Below are positions 43,201 through 54,707 of a stretch of 64,000 nt of DNA, one piece after another. The position numbers were made by a program, and so were the translations under genes. The DNA is from Capitella teleta (taxonomy: Eukaryota; Annelida; Polychaeta; Capitellidae), in the NCBI GenBank assembly GCA_000328365.1, contig KB304715.1, positions 5,447 through 69,446 on the forward strand. The letters run 5' to 3'. The notes under the pieces are model-generated. The model made no database searches and was not told the DNA's origin. It saw only the letters and a program-made list of their open reading frames with translations. Within the stretch, counting starts at the first letter, position 1. Every line of letters starts with the position of its first letter.

Positions 43201-46200
43201 CAGAGGTTTGGTCTAACAGTGGTTCCCGGGACGTGTTCCTCAAGGCAGAATTCGTGATATGTGTCAATCCAGATCTCGAGTGAATTGTGGATACATTTAA
43301 AGGTTAACACAGATGAAAAGGGAAATTTTAGGCCTTGGTTCTAGCACAGGACATACTTGTATATATTTTGTCATTTTTGAGCCATTTGCGGCTTCAAAAT
43401 GCTTATTTAATGAGATAGAAAAAAGAAGACCCTACCGTAAACCATAGGGAACTAAAGTTTTTATTGATGCACACACATTTCCATTCAATGTTGAACACAT
43501 TATCAAAATTGTTCAGTCACAACTTTAATACTCTTATGACGTCATTCACAGCTGCAATCGCGGCAAATTTCGTTATGAACCAAACTGATTTGGCGGGAGA
43601 ATTAGAACCATTGAATATGCGCTGTTCGTGTCTCTTTTATACCATAATAATGATATTAGGTAATTATTATTTTGCGGTGGAATGATTAATTAGGGTGTGT
43701 ATTTCGTAAATTCGACGTTATATTGGGCATTAAGGTGTTGATTTTTAGAGCATTTTGGAATTTTCTCTTGTTCGTGACAGATGCCGTTATTTATGTATTA
43801 TTATCTTGGCGCTGATTGGTTCGTTATTATCTTGGCGCTGATTGGTTCGTTGCGAGCTAGCTAGCTTGCACCAAGTGAGCTAACCAGCAAGGCCCTTTTT
43901 AGTTACCTTTTAGGCCAAGATTCTCTGAATTCTCTCCGGGGAGATTTCGCTTTTTTAGCCCTTAGTTATAACATCCATTTCCTACGACAGTCTTCCGGAA
44001 ATCAATAAATTTGGACCGGCGATAATTATATGTTATATTATTTATTATCATTGTTATTATATATGATTTATACCATGAGATTTAATTTCAGGAGATACCC
44101 CAAGACACATCATTGAGCATCAATTCAAGCCGGCCCGCCTCGACCCCATGACCTACCCTCCCCCTCCCCCGCCACCTGCCCCCGTCGCTGCTCCGGCTAC
44201 AGCTCCTGCTATCATCCAAACCAGTCAACCTCAACCGTACATCATCAACGCCGGGGGCGGTGCCCCATTTGAAATGAAACCGACCAATAACAAAGCGGGT
44301 AATAAATTATTAGAATCAACCAATCAACATAATTAATGCAAATCCTACCGATTTTCAGAAATGTATGAAATGATGATGATGCAAAATGCACAGATGCACT
44401 CAATGATCATGCAACAACTCATGATCTCCGCTCTCCCGAAACCTCCGAGGAGCGAGCAAGTTGACGTCAACAAGAAGGTGTCCGTCGACCTGGACGAAGT
44501 CATAAGTGTAAGCCATATAGCTATTAGTTACATGAGGTGATTGAACCTTCTCCGATTCCAGTTGAGAGGGGGTGAGAAGAAGCGGCCTTCGTCAGTGCAC
44601 CATCACCACTATGGCCCTCCTACGCCGTACACCCCACCCCAACCTGTTGCCCCTCCTGCACCTCCAATGCAGCAAACATACCCGTATACCCTTCCTCCCA
44701 TACAAGTGTAGGTATACACTGGTGGTCATTTGGGCTCAGTTTATACTTTGTGCTTTCATGCTCATATGGCAACTGGCAATTTGCGAATGGCCGCCCATAT
44801 TGTCATAGGGCATTTATAATCAAAGCATTTCTTATTTTGGTTGCTGCTGGGGCTGTTGGCGTTCTAGTATATCTCCCCTTGTTGCCTCGTTGCATTGCAT
44901 GCACTTTTGCACGGTAATAAAAATTGATGAAGTATAAGTTCTCTCTCAGAGATAATGACGCTGTATATTTTCTTCGGTGTGAGCAGAATAGGTTTAACAG
45001 TCCAAACAAAGTTATGTAACACTTAGGGACAATTTAGAATGAATAATATTTACTACACTTAGACCACCGTGTATAATATAATGAATGAACATTGCTGTTG
45101 TGTTTGCAGTCCACCTGTGATGCCACAGTACTATTACCCTTCTCCTCGTCCTCATTACCCTGTTGCTGAAATGGAACCCTTACGACTACCAAGAGGTGAG
45201 GGTGCACACGTGATCACACAATATCCTACCAACTATATTAGGATGCTTCTTTCAATTTCTTTTAACATACAAAATCTTGCAATTAATTTTTCTCTTTCAA
45301 AAATTGACCTCTTCTGGGAAATCCTGATAACCAAATTGTCAATTTTGGAAATGTATTGCAAAAGAGCATTAGTGAAAGATCAACTGTCACGAGTATAAAC
45401 CACTGGAATATAAGTAATAACAAGTCATATGAAGGATCTACAATAACATGTTACTGATAATTATCTGTAATTAATCAAGTGAAGTGAAATGTAATCGTGA
45501 CCGATGACCTTTAACTAATCGTAACAGTTATAATAATATATACACACACACACACACACCAAATAGAGTAATAGTCTTCTTTGCTTGTCTTAGATCTTGC
45601 CTTTGAATTTAATTTCAGACCGCGCACCGTATCTGCAACGTTATTACCACCGACAATACGAAGATGAGGAATAGGTTAATCTTTAAAAATCGATGATCAA
45701 AATAACTGTGATAGCCTAAAAACCAATTTCATTCTGCTGTGTGAACAGATGCTTGCACTGTTGTATTTTATTTCATTTCTACTATCAGTTTATTTTTTTC
45801 TCTCTGTTACATTTATTTTCTTGTCTTGTAATAAAATTATTTAATTAATTAGTCTTGGGTTTTTTTCTTGATTTCTGAGATTCTTCTTGAAAAAATCCTG
45901 CATGCAAGTTTCATCTGTTCACACAGTCTAATGAATCTATTATTTGAATTCTATTGCAATGTTGTACTGTTTGATGAAAGTATTCAAGTATGCCGGATTT
46001 TCTCATGAAGTCTAATTATTTTAGTCTATTGTTCAAAGATTGCTGAATTATAAGTCCTATAGTTACACCTTCTAAACTGCACTATACATATATGTATATG
46101 TATATATGACAATTTGACAAGAAAGGGTTTTCTGGTTGTTATCATCTGCTATGAAAACAGTCTGAAGAGGTGTAATGTATTACTTAGATCGAAGTACAAG

Positions 46201-49200
46201 CAAAAGCTACTTTTTCGATTATTTCACTTGACAGGGATTACGGTAGGTTCAAATGTGAAAGCCAGGGAGCAATTTTTTTGGGGGGTAAAACCCCTTTTCA
46301 CAAAGATAATAAGATAATCCCTCGGAGATCGCTCTGAATATAACGATAGATAACACCCTTGAAATTAGGTCCATCTCGACTTGCAGTATTGCACTCAATG
46401 ACCCCGCATACGGATAAGCATTCGATCTCATGATCTATCTCGTTTTCAATACTCAGAACATCCAATTCAGGTCCTGGAATGGCCATTATGTGTGGTCTGG
46501 CGAAAGTGGTGCCAAATAAAAAATATCTAAGTAACATCATCCAATGTTTAGACCTAACAACACACACACGTTTTATAAGGTCAGTGTGTGTGATTGTTTA
46601 TTGTGTTATCAACCCAAATATTCAGGCCATTTGTACCAATCACCGCCTAGTGAAATCGGGGTAATGGAATACCTTCAGTGGGCGTCTTTATATTGACACA
46701 ATATTATTTTATTTTATTTCTTTCCAGTGCGCAACAAGAAGCCAAAACGTAAGTATTAAGAGATTCCATTCATAAATCCAAAACATAAAATCCCGAGCAA
46801 TTATTTGTATCCATTTAAGCAAACATCAAAAGTTTAAACAGTTCAAGTATCAACATCTCAGACGCTCAATACGAGCATTTATGAGAGGGTTTGTTGTTTA
46901 TAATATTATGCGGATCATCCTTGGTAACATACACAAATCTTTTGAAATGATAGCAAATCGATGACATTGAACTTTGGTCCAGATAGATAGACGTAGTTTC
47001 CTCGTGTTGGTACACAATGGGGAATATTGTGAGGCACAAAGAAGCACTTTGTGAATATTGGTGCAAACATGTGTTGGTTTTTAGTTCATATTGATGGTGT
47101 TGCCAGGGCGACGAATTCGAGCAAAGTTAAATTAAGGAAACTGTGTATTGGGGTAGATTGCTACCATCTTTGTTGAACATGTTTGTTTCTGTATGACACA
47201 CCGTGTTCAAACTTATCAAAGGTTACACATGAAAAAAACAATTGATAGTTGGACCAACGTTGGCCAGCTTGATAAAACATGTTGTCAATTGTACCCATCG
47301 TGACCTTCGAGGCTAGGGTGTCCAGGCTCCGAGGTGCGTACCTTGGCGTTGGTTCAGTAACTGGACAGTATTAGTCAAATCAAAGGCCACGGTTCGGTTT
47401 AACTGACTCATTGGTAAATTGTGAACAAAGCTATTTATTTCAGCTAAAGACGAACCCAAGGCGCCACCCGTGGAAGAGAAAACCGTCCCGAAGAGAGTCT
47501 ATGGAGCTCTGCCGTTCCCCGGACCATGTATGTCTACCACCTTTTTGTAAGACTTACAAAAATGAATCACTCCTCACCATAGTTGATAATGACCATTTTC
47601 GCAAGGAAAAGAACTGTATGCGACTTTCGCCTATCTTTCATTAATTTATAATCATTAATATTAAATTAAATTACTTGGTCTTTTCAATACAACTCGGCAA
47701 CAGACATGACTTCTGTTTGTTTTTCCGTCATGGCGAATGTATTCAACTAGCTTCGGGACGCATCACTCCGATCATCAGAATCCAGTACATGTATATGGAT
47801 GACACGAATCGGAGTTTAAGGCGATGGGGAGCATAATGATATATCTATGCAATCGAATATATTTTCAACCAAATTCTCTCGTTACTCAGGGGCTTTAAGG
47901 AAATTCCGCCAAGCGGGTTACGCGGTCTTCTTTTCGAAGGTTTTACAGAAGGACATCAAGAAGGTGGCTGAGCTCAAAGTCTTATTATATACGCATTTAA
48001 TTTGTTTTCCATTTTTTCCAGCAAAAATATAAACCGAGACAGCAGATGAGCGATTCATTTTTATTCGCCATCAAGTTGAAAGAAATCGTCGCTGCTCTTC
48101 ACTTCATATACCTCAATGTAAGTGTTCAGTCTTATTTATTAATCTATGCTCCATACACTTTACCAATTTCAGCCCCAGCGAAAGGTGCACGGCATGCTTC
48201 AACAGATAACAGTTGACTCATCTCGTGACCTCTCTGCACCGACGTCTAACTTGGCATCCAACTCTGAGAAAGACAAAGCAATAGAAGATCTGGCTGTCAT
48301 ACTTGAAAACGTCGTTTATGAAATGACGGAAATCATGGTAGGTGTTGCAAGGAAAATTTTTATTTTAGTTTTATTGTTTGATTTCTTTAGCCCGCTACGG
48401 GTGTGCTTGGAACTCACAAGAAAGCTTTTATTTACCTGTTAACCAGGAGTGGGAATATCTTTCCTAAAGGATATTTGTGGCAGATTGAAAAGGTACGTTT
48501 CCCATTTTGAGTTACCACAAGGCATTCTTCATTCATTTTTTTTATTTCATTTTCTGTTAGGACATTTTGAAGTTCGACTCGGTGGGACGGACCACTGATG
48601 TTGGCGAGAAGGAAGCTCACATTCTCTTGACGGGCATGTTCATCGGAAGAGCGCTCGTGACGACGGTGAGGTTTACGTAACGTTGGTGGCACGTTGGGCC
48701 GGGAGATTGGGGCAGCATTATTGACAAATATAATTCACCTGTTTTCATGTACACTCAATGCAATGATATTGATTGATTCAATTGATTGATTATTGTACTT
48801 CTTAATGAATGATTCAATAGCTTCTGTTTGAGCCCTTGCAATATGGTGTGATTATCAATGAGGACACAGCAAAAAGAGACACCAAGGCAATATTTCGTCG
48901 TAGTTTTCCACTTTCCAGTCTATTATCTACGAGTCATTTTCCGTGCTTAGCGGGTCCCTACGTGTAGTTCTATTTCCGAATATTTAGCCTATTCTTTCTA
49001 TATCTATTATTCCTATATGAGTGTATTTTTTAGCTTATCAGGCAAGTTGTTTTCACTGGATGTCATTCTAAAGCGCCGTTCACATAATTTGCATGCGTGC
49101 GGTGCGCTCTTTAATTCATACAGGCAACATATTACCCGCGTATGAACGCAACGTATTTGCGGACGGAATGATATGCATCTGGATTTTTTCCTCACGCCCG

Positions 49201-50112
49201 GACCGCACGCTCACAATTACGTAAACGGCGCTTGATGGTTACCATTTCCACGAGAATTATTTCATTCTCAATGTCTTTCAGCAGCAATAATTTCACCTTT
49301 GAGTCGTAGAATATGTTATACCTGTCAATTTTATCCTTTGGTTACAACTTTGTTTTCCACATAACAATTAAGTAACACACGTTTCATTTGAGAAATTTTG
49401 ATTTTGAAAGTTCATCTCATTTTTATTTTTGTCAACGTTTAATTGTGCCAAGTGAAATTGATTTAAGGTCACTATCAATATCATTGGCCACTATATGTAT
49501 GCTAATTTCCATTCCACCATGTTCTTTATTCATATGTGAAGTCATCGCATAATCTAACGATTCTACATCATATATGATAATAATTATGTTCGAGTTGATT
49601 TTTTTGGTTTATCAGAGGATTATTAGACCAATTAAGTAATGACATCGAATTCTTCACAGCTGCTGCTCAAGCCTGTCGAATACGGTCTCTCAAGTTCACA
49701 AATTACATTCAAAGCTGAAAAGAACTTGAAAATGGTGGCAACTCTTCTAATATATTTGCTTCGGAAAGTTTACGCAAAAGACAAGAAAGTCATACCGGTT
49801 GGTCTTCTCGTTAAATGATTTCTCAATTTCCTGATATTTTACTTGATAATTTAACTTAGGTTTTTTTTTTTTTACTGAAATCTTCGGTGATGTAATGATG
49901 CAATGCATGATTTCAGCCTCTTCCCCATGAGATTGGTCGATTTTTGTTTCGCGATGACGAAATGTCGGTGGCGGTGAAGAAACTGAAGAACAGTTTTGAG
50001 TACGCGGAGGTAAATTCTAAATAATTTTAATTATATTCAAATAATATTTTTTCTCCTTCAGAGTTTGTTGCAGCAATGGAGCAAGGAGTACTACAAGCGA
50101 CTTCAAGTTTAA
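37270..50112 (+). CDS. QNAQMH/HHHH proline-rich protein (DUF4587, C21orf58/PRR29-like) with alternative 3' half
   Basis: Function unknown. Exons in phase: 37270-37335, 37395-37512, 44092-44298, 44359-44507, 44562-44707, 45110-45195. The gene then has two endings. Short form: 45619-45674, ending QYEDEE, 275 residues. Long form: 46728-46748 (21-nt microexon), 47444-47527, 47890-47978 (or -47963), 48022-48117, 48173-48337, 48391-48492, 48561-48665, 49660-49797, 49917-50009, 50062-50112, 571 or 566 residues. Exon 44359 encodes MYEMMMMQNAQMHSMIMQQL, the QNAQ signature I recall for DUF4587; the next exon has SVHHHHYGPP. Pro-rich linkers surround both. The long ending adds about 300 residues, largely helical (GMFIGRALVTTLLLKPVEYG, NLKMVATLLIYLLRKVY), of no family I recognise. 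Phase 1 at 45195 fits both endings, so alternative splicing or polyadenylation is the simplest reading. Two separate genes is the alternative. Confidence 0.82.
39221..39738 (+). pseudogene. decayed coding sequence, unknown family
   Basis: One frame stays coding-like for about 170 codons with two internal stops. It includes EIDWNDTPTSALFADWRIHE, then PPWIDPVLDALKWQQSC, then KDYDRSKLADEFKIGPESEN and SRIVNAMESECLRKRVITRL. The even amino-acid composition and GC content above background suggest a former gene copy. No family is recognised. Confidence 0.35.
43296..43510. repeat. dispersed repeat D, copy 1
   Basis: Shares ordered blocks with 52900-53190: TTAAAGGT, TTTTAGGCCTTGGTTC, GCGGCTTCAAAA, a TTATTTAAT word and an ATTCAATGT word with similar spacing. 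Both copies have the same orientation. No coding capacity and no clear ends. Confidence 0.55.
43798..43849. repeat. 26-bp tandem duplication
   Basis: ATTATCTTGGCGCTGATTGG plus TTCGTT occurs twice in tandem without change. Each unit carries an ATTGG (reverse CCAAT). It lies about 240 bases before the 44092 exon. Confidence 0.85.
45830..45835 (+). terminator. polyadenylation signal of the short isoform
   Basis: AATAAA lies 155 bases after the TAG at 45672-45674, after a T-rich stretch. It supports use of 45619-45674 as a true terminal exon. Confidence 0.55.
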
Positions 50113-51299
50113 TTCGTTCTCAGCCCGTAAATTATATTTGGATTGTCATGCAATTGCGATCGGAATTTAGCTCCATTTCATTTATTTAATTCCCACACCT
50201 GTGAAATATGGTGTTTTATATCTTTACTATTTGAAAGAAACGGAGCTTTCAGGGGAGAGGAAAATGATTAACCTTTAATTTCATATCTTGGTCGATTTGA
50301 TTGAATCAATATCTAGTTTCCTCTATCTAGCTGTGATACATTGTGAAGAATTGAATATGAATTTTTAATTGTTACATCAATTTTATTTATTTAATAATAT
50401 ATTGACTGCATTTGAATAGTAATACATGTTACTACAGAACATTATGCTATATATTGTACTAATTTAATACTGGATCGGCTCCCCCTCTTCACGACTGTGA
50501 TGCAACATAAGAATGTTAATATGTCCATGTATATAATATATTTTCCATCCAAGTGATATTATTACACATTTAACTTATAGCCTGATTATTAATTTTATCC
50601 ATTAATAAATCGCTACCGTCCTTTTATACATGTCCGATTGTCCATGCAATATTTTCATCATAATAGCGAAAGCAGCTTATATAAATCTGTGCTAGACATT
50701 AGTGGATAGAAGTGTAAATGGGTTATGACCAGCAAAGGGGCGACAGGTGGGCAACTGGGATCGTGGGGCAATTGTGGAATCAGTACGGACTGATTATTGC
50801 AAATGAAGAAGAATTACACGAAAGTTAGCAGCTGCGCATATTGAAAATGTTCCAACTTTCGTATATAGGTCATTACCCTTTCAGAACTTTTTTTGGCCAA
50901 TTTGGAGCACGAGTAACTGTTCTATAATTATTCTAGACTTATTTGAGCCCCTTGTTCCCAAGGTACTTATATTAAAAAAAAAATCATTTTTATTGAGACC
51001 TGGTTAGAGACTTAGAGTGTCTTTTGAAAACTGCAGGACATGAGAGATAAAAGAGAATGTGAAAATTAATTTCGACCAATTATACTAACAGTTGCCTTTT
51101 GCACTCTTACAGTGCAATTTGCGTGCAGACACATCTACAGCTGTGTCTCTTGTCTTATGTTCCACTAAACACAAAATCGATTTATCTCATTATTGTGAAA
51201 GCAAACTACAGGTAATCAGTGAACACACCTGGCTGGTATTAGCAATCAATGTGACGGAGACATGCATGCTTGGTTTCTAGTTGAGCATTTTAATTAAAG
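50113..51299. other. intergenic
   Basis: 3' UTR of the long isoform and then the upstream region of the FkbM-type gene. No ORF of coding character and no repeat family was recognised. Confidence 0.55.
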
Positions 51300-52463
51300 A
51301 TGGAAGTCGCAAAAGTATCTCGAAAAAGAACGCAAATCTGGTACCGAATTGGATCCAAAACTGGCTGTGCAAAATGGCTGTGCAACCGATTTGTCATGGC
51401 TTTCATCTTTGGGATGGTGTTTTTGGAAGTTGTAGCAACTCTTGTGGATATCGAGTGGCCGGAGGATCTGGACATGGATGAATCCCTTGTGTACCCAGTT
51501 GATATTGAGAAGAAATACGATCACATGTATGTGGATCCGGGTGCAGGTTTTGACCAGAAAGAGCTGGATTTGAATGAGCCAATCACGAAGCTGACTGCTG
51601 ATGATGTCATAGAAATCCAAAATGGCGGCTTGGAAAATGGAGACCGGAAGTTGCTTCATTACATCAAGAGTCAAGTGTTTTGGCCTTCAAGTCTGCCCTT
51701 GAATTTAAGCGACCAATCCAAGTATGATTACTCTCAGTCGGGTCAGAGCGGATTTGTGGATACTCTGCTCAAATCGAAGCGGGATGGATTTTATGTCGAG
51801 TGTGGTGCTGGTGATGGAGAATACATGTCCGATACACTGTACTTTGAACGCCAGAGAAACTGGACTGGACTTCTCGTTGAACCCCACCCCGGAGTATTCT
51901 CGGAGTTGCTGATGAAGCATAGAAAAGCCTTAACACTCCACGCTTGCGTGAGTCCTACATTAACGGCATCTCTGAGAACTCTACGTGCCACTAAGAACTT
52001 TTTAAGTGGTTTAAAAGGAGAAGTGGACGAACTGCACCAAGGGACAAACTTCCAGACATACCCATTCTATCAAGCTGATATTCCAGTACAGTGCTACTCT
52101 TTGCCATCCATTCTGGATGCTTTAGAAGTGTCAGAAATAGACTATCTCAGTTTAGACGTAGAAGGTTCAGAAACTGGTATCTTGAGGACTATTCCATTTG
52201 ATCGGTTGCACATAGATGTTATTTCTGTAGATTTTAGAGCTCAGGGTCCAAAGTATGATCACCAGGATAGAAGTTTAGCCAAACTGAAGGATATTCGTGA
52301 CGTCATGGAGGCTACAGGTCTGTATATAGAAGCTGGCTTGCTTTTGGACCAACCGGAATTGCGTGCCGTATCAGATAAAACATTCAGAGAAAAGTTTGCA
52401 ACTGATATTGTTTTTCTGAGAAAAGACTTAGCTGAGGATTCCGTTAGAAAAATGGCATCCTGA
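51300..52463 (+). CDS. type II membrane FkbM-domain protein (Methyltransf_21, Star-like)
   Basis: An intronless ORF of 387 residues. The basic N-terminus is followed by one membrane helix (residues 31-49, FVMAFIFGMVFLEVVATLV), giving a type II topology with the rest lumenal. The FkbM-type domain spans about 145-375: VECGAGDGE (166-174) is the SAM-loop motif, LVEPHP (192-197) follows, and IDYLSLDVEGSE (280-291) is the family signature. Animal members include Drosophila Star, which works in secretory-route export of EGF ligands. Whether such proteins methylate anything is not established. The ATG at 51300 is preceded by other-frame ATGs. Its lack of introns, when the other multi-domain genes here are split, could mean retrocopy origin, but the frame is complete and it appears functional. 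Confidence 0.88.
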   Translation: MEVAKVSRKRTQIWYRIGSKTGCAKWLCNRFVMAFIFGMVFLEVVATLVDIEWPEDLDMDESLVYPVDIEKKYDHMYVDPGAGFDQKELDLNEPITKLTADDVIEIQNGGLENGDRKLLHYIKSQVFWPSSLPLNLSDQSKYDYSQSGQSGFVDTLLKSKRDGFYVECGAGDGEYMSDTLYFERQRNWTGLLVEPHPGVFSELLMKHRKALTLHACVSPTLTASLRTLRATKNFLSGLKGEVDELHQGTNFQTYPFYQADIPVQCYSLPSILDALEVSEIDYLSLDVEGSETGILRTIPFDRLHIDVISVDFRAQGPKYDHQDRSLAKLKDIRDVMEATGLYIEAGLLLDQPELRAVSDKTFREKFATDIVFLRKDLAEDSVRKMAS

Positions 52464-53230
52464 ACTTTTTGAATTTGTGTGTCAACTTCTATCTGCCATG
52501 AGATTTTATATAAATTTACCTTTCTTTGTACTCCTTTATGTCTTGTTTATACCACGTACGACCTAGACATACTTTATGCAAAGAGAAACAAATTGTGTAC
52601 GATCGTAATAATGTATTATTATAATTCTGTACATGCATATAATTTATTCCTGTTCCGGGGAAAATTTCCTTGAATTTGTCATTTAAAAATGACGCAAAGG
52701 TCCGCCATATAGCCCAGTGGAAACACAGAAAATTTGTAGTGTTATATATTGCTGTATCAAAAAAAAAAAAAAAAAAAAACAAAAAAAAAAAAAAAAAAAA
52801 AAAAAACAAACAAACAAAAAAACAAATAGTGTCTTGCACTCGGAATGTTCAGCCACATAGTTGACCCTTTCTTAATCAGCGTTATTGACAGTGCATTGGA
52901 TTTTAAAGGTCGACACAAGAAAAAAAACAAAAAAACAAAAAAACAAAAAAACCACGTAATTTCAGGCCTTGGTTCGGGGAAACGACATTTGTGAGTATGT
53001 AAATTGTCCTCTTTTTTTTTTATAGGCACCTGCGGCTTCAAAAGTTTATTTAATTAGATGATCAGATTCTCCTATTTTACCCTCATGGGGTTCTATGACA
53101 TCATATCCCCCCACCCTAAGCTCTTGGGCACACAAAATAATATAAATCAATGCACTCACGGTTCTATTGAATGTGGAACAAATCAACGAATTTGCTCATA
53201 CATCACTGAGATGTTTGGAACTGATATTGA
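52464..53230. other. 3' flank with A-rich tracts and dispersed repeat D, copy 2
   Basis: A-runs at 52761-52806 and 52920-52950 interrupted by single Cs. From about 52900 to 53190 the sequence matches the repeat at 43296-43510 (GGCCTTGGTTC, GCGGCTTCAAAA, TTATTTAATTAGAT). No gene is seen. Confidence 0.55.
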
Positions 53231-53280
53231 NNNNNNNNNNNNNNNNNNNNNNNNNNNNNNNNNNNNNNNNNNNNNNNNNN
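53231..53280. other. assembly gap (N)
   Basis: A run of 50 Ns, probably a gap of unknown true length. It cuts the outer end of inverted-repeat arm A. Confidence 1.
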
Positions 53281-53473
53281 CACAGGACACCAGACCATGG
53301 GTAAGCTTCATTTAACGCATAATTAAGGCAACGTTCCCGTACTATTGTTTTGTTTGAGAGTGCTATTGTTGTGACAGTAGCACTAATGTTTATCTCCTAA
53401 AATGAAAACAAAGCAGAGAGTTTATATTGAAATGCCATGCAAGAGATGACATTCCTTTATGCTCGTTCAGGGG
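53281..53473 (-). repeat. inverted repeat arm A, outer part
   Basis: Read on the minus strand this matches 58345-58545: CCCTGAACGAGCAT, GGAATGTCATCT, TTGCATGGCA, TAGTGCTAC and AGCACTCTCAAACAAA occur in the same order. The arm is interrupted at 53473 by the LTR element and resumes at 58025-58125. The final AGGGG (53469-53473) is the left target duplication. Confidence 0.85.
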
Positions 53474-53622
53474 TGTGATATACTGGTTTATATAAGTGCG
53501 TTATGATTACGCAGAGATTGCATTATGATTTTTGGACTCTCCAGACTGGAGGATGCAATACAATTTCCGTTATGAACAACAAGTCTCATGTTGTGTTTTA
53601 TCTAACATCTGAATTCATGACA
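53474..53622 (+). repeat. 5' LTR
   Basis: Starts TGTGATA and ends CATGACA. It is about 97% identical to 57869-58019. Unusually short for this class at about 150 bases. It is followed by TTTTTGGCGACGAGGAT, a leader seen in many invertebrate Gypsy elements at the primer-binding position. Confidence 0.93.
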
Positions 53623-54373
53623 GCATTTTTGGCGACGAGGATAACGTGATTGTGACAATGGAATCAGGGGCGAGGAGACCTGAAATCGTGAAATTCCCGG
53701 GCAATGTTTCGGAGAATTGGACTCGGTTTGTCATGGAATTTCACTTTTATGTTGGCTGTTTACCGGACTCGACTATAGTGAGGCGCAAAAGGCCTTGCTG
53801 CTTTTGAATTTGGCAGGGCAGGAGGCTATGTTGAGGGAAAGATCATTCAGATATGATCCCGGAAGAGCAGCAGTTCCCGCATTTGGTGATGCACCGGCAG
53901 TGCCAGCCATGCCGGGGGAAATCAGGAACGATGTGGAGACACTAAAAATGAAATTTGAGGAACTATGCACACCTCAAAAGAATATTATCATGGAGAGGCA
54001 TGCATTCAACAGCAGGAGGCAGAGAGAGGGAGAGAGTTTCAATACCTTCTTCTCGGATCTACGTTTCCTGGCACGTTCTTGTGAATTCGGTGAATTACAG
54101 GATCAGTTAATTCGAGACCGAATTGTCACGGGTCTGGCAGATATGACAAACTTCGAAAACAACTTTTGAAGGAACCGAAGTTGACATTAGAAAGAGCAGT
54201 GTAATGTTGCTAGATCAGTGAGGTGACTGAAGAATCATTAACAAAATTCTCGAAAGCAGAAGCAAGTGAGGTGCATAAGTTTGTGCATAAACAGAAACCA
54301 CACAAGAAGGGAGCAGAGTAACTGAGTAACTGCCCGAAATGTGGGAGATCTCATGAAAAGTTCAAATGCCCAG

Positions 54374-54707
54374 TGAGTGAGTGAGTGATGGGGTTTTACG
54401 GCTTCACCCAACCCATTTGGGTGATACGGGCGCCAGAACAGAAGGCTCGGGACCGGGGTTTCCCCTTACTCTTATCGATAAATCCCAAGGGTTCTTTATC
54501 CTGCATACCACCATAGACAGTAGTACACAGCGCCCGGCCTTGTTACGCAGTTGGGCAGCACTGCAGAGTCACCGAAGAATTACAATTATAATTCACAATC
54601 ATAACGCCCGTGGTCTGATATTGGTTCTCGAACCCGGGACCTCGACCCCCACGGTCGGCATAGGATTGCAGACAGCGGTTTAACCCACTGTGCTATTCGG
54701 TGCCCCT
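54374..54707 (-). mobile_element. tRNA-derived SINE, family A, copy 3 (minus), in LTR element
   Basis: The longest copy at 334 bases. On the minus strand it begins GGGGCACCGAATAGCACAGT, with the A-box TAGCACAGTGGG, then the B-box in GGGTTCGAGAACC, then the common body, and ends in a (CACT)n tail. It is flanked by a 13-base duplication, TTCAAATGCYCAG (54361-54373 and 54708-54720), with one difference. It must be younger than the LTR element that it interrupts. Confidence 0.93.

Larger units (their letters stand above)
37513..44091. other. 6.6 kb intron with repeat and pseudogene debris
   Basis: This intron is far longer than any other in the window. It contains a relatively CG-rich block (37.85-38.5 kb) with broken frames on the minus strand, a decayed ORF at 39.2-39.7 kb, a dispersed repeat at 43.3 kb and a short tandem duplication at 43.8 kb. 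The flanking exons join in phase 1. Alternatively the two 37 kb exons could belong to a different transcript. Confidence 0.55.
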
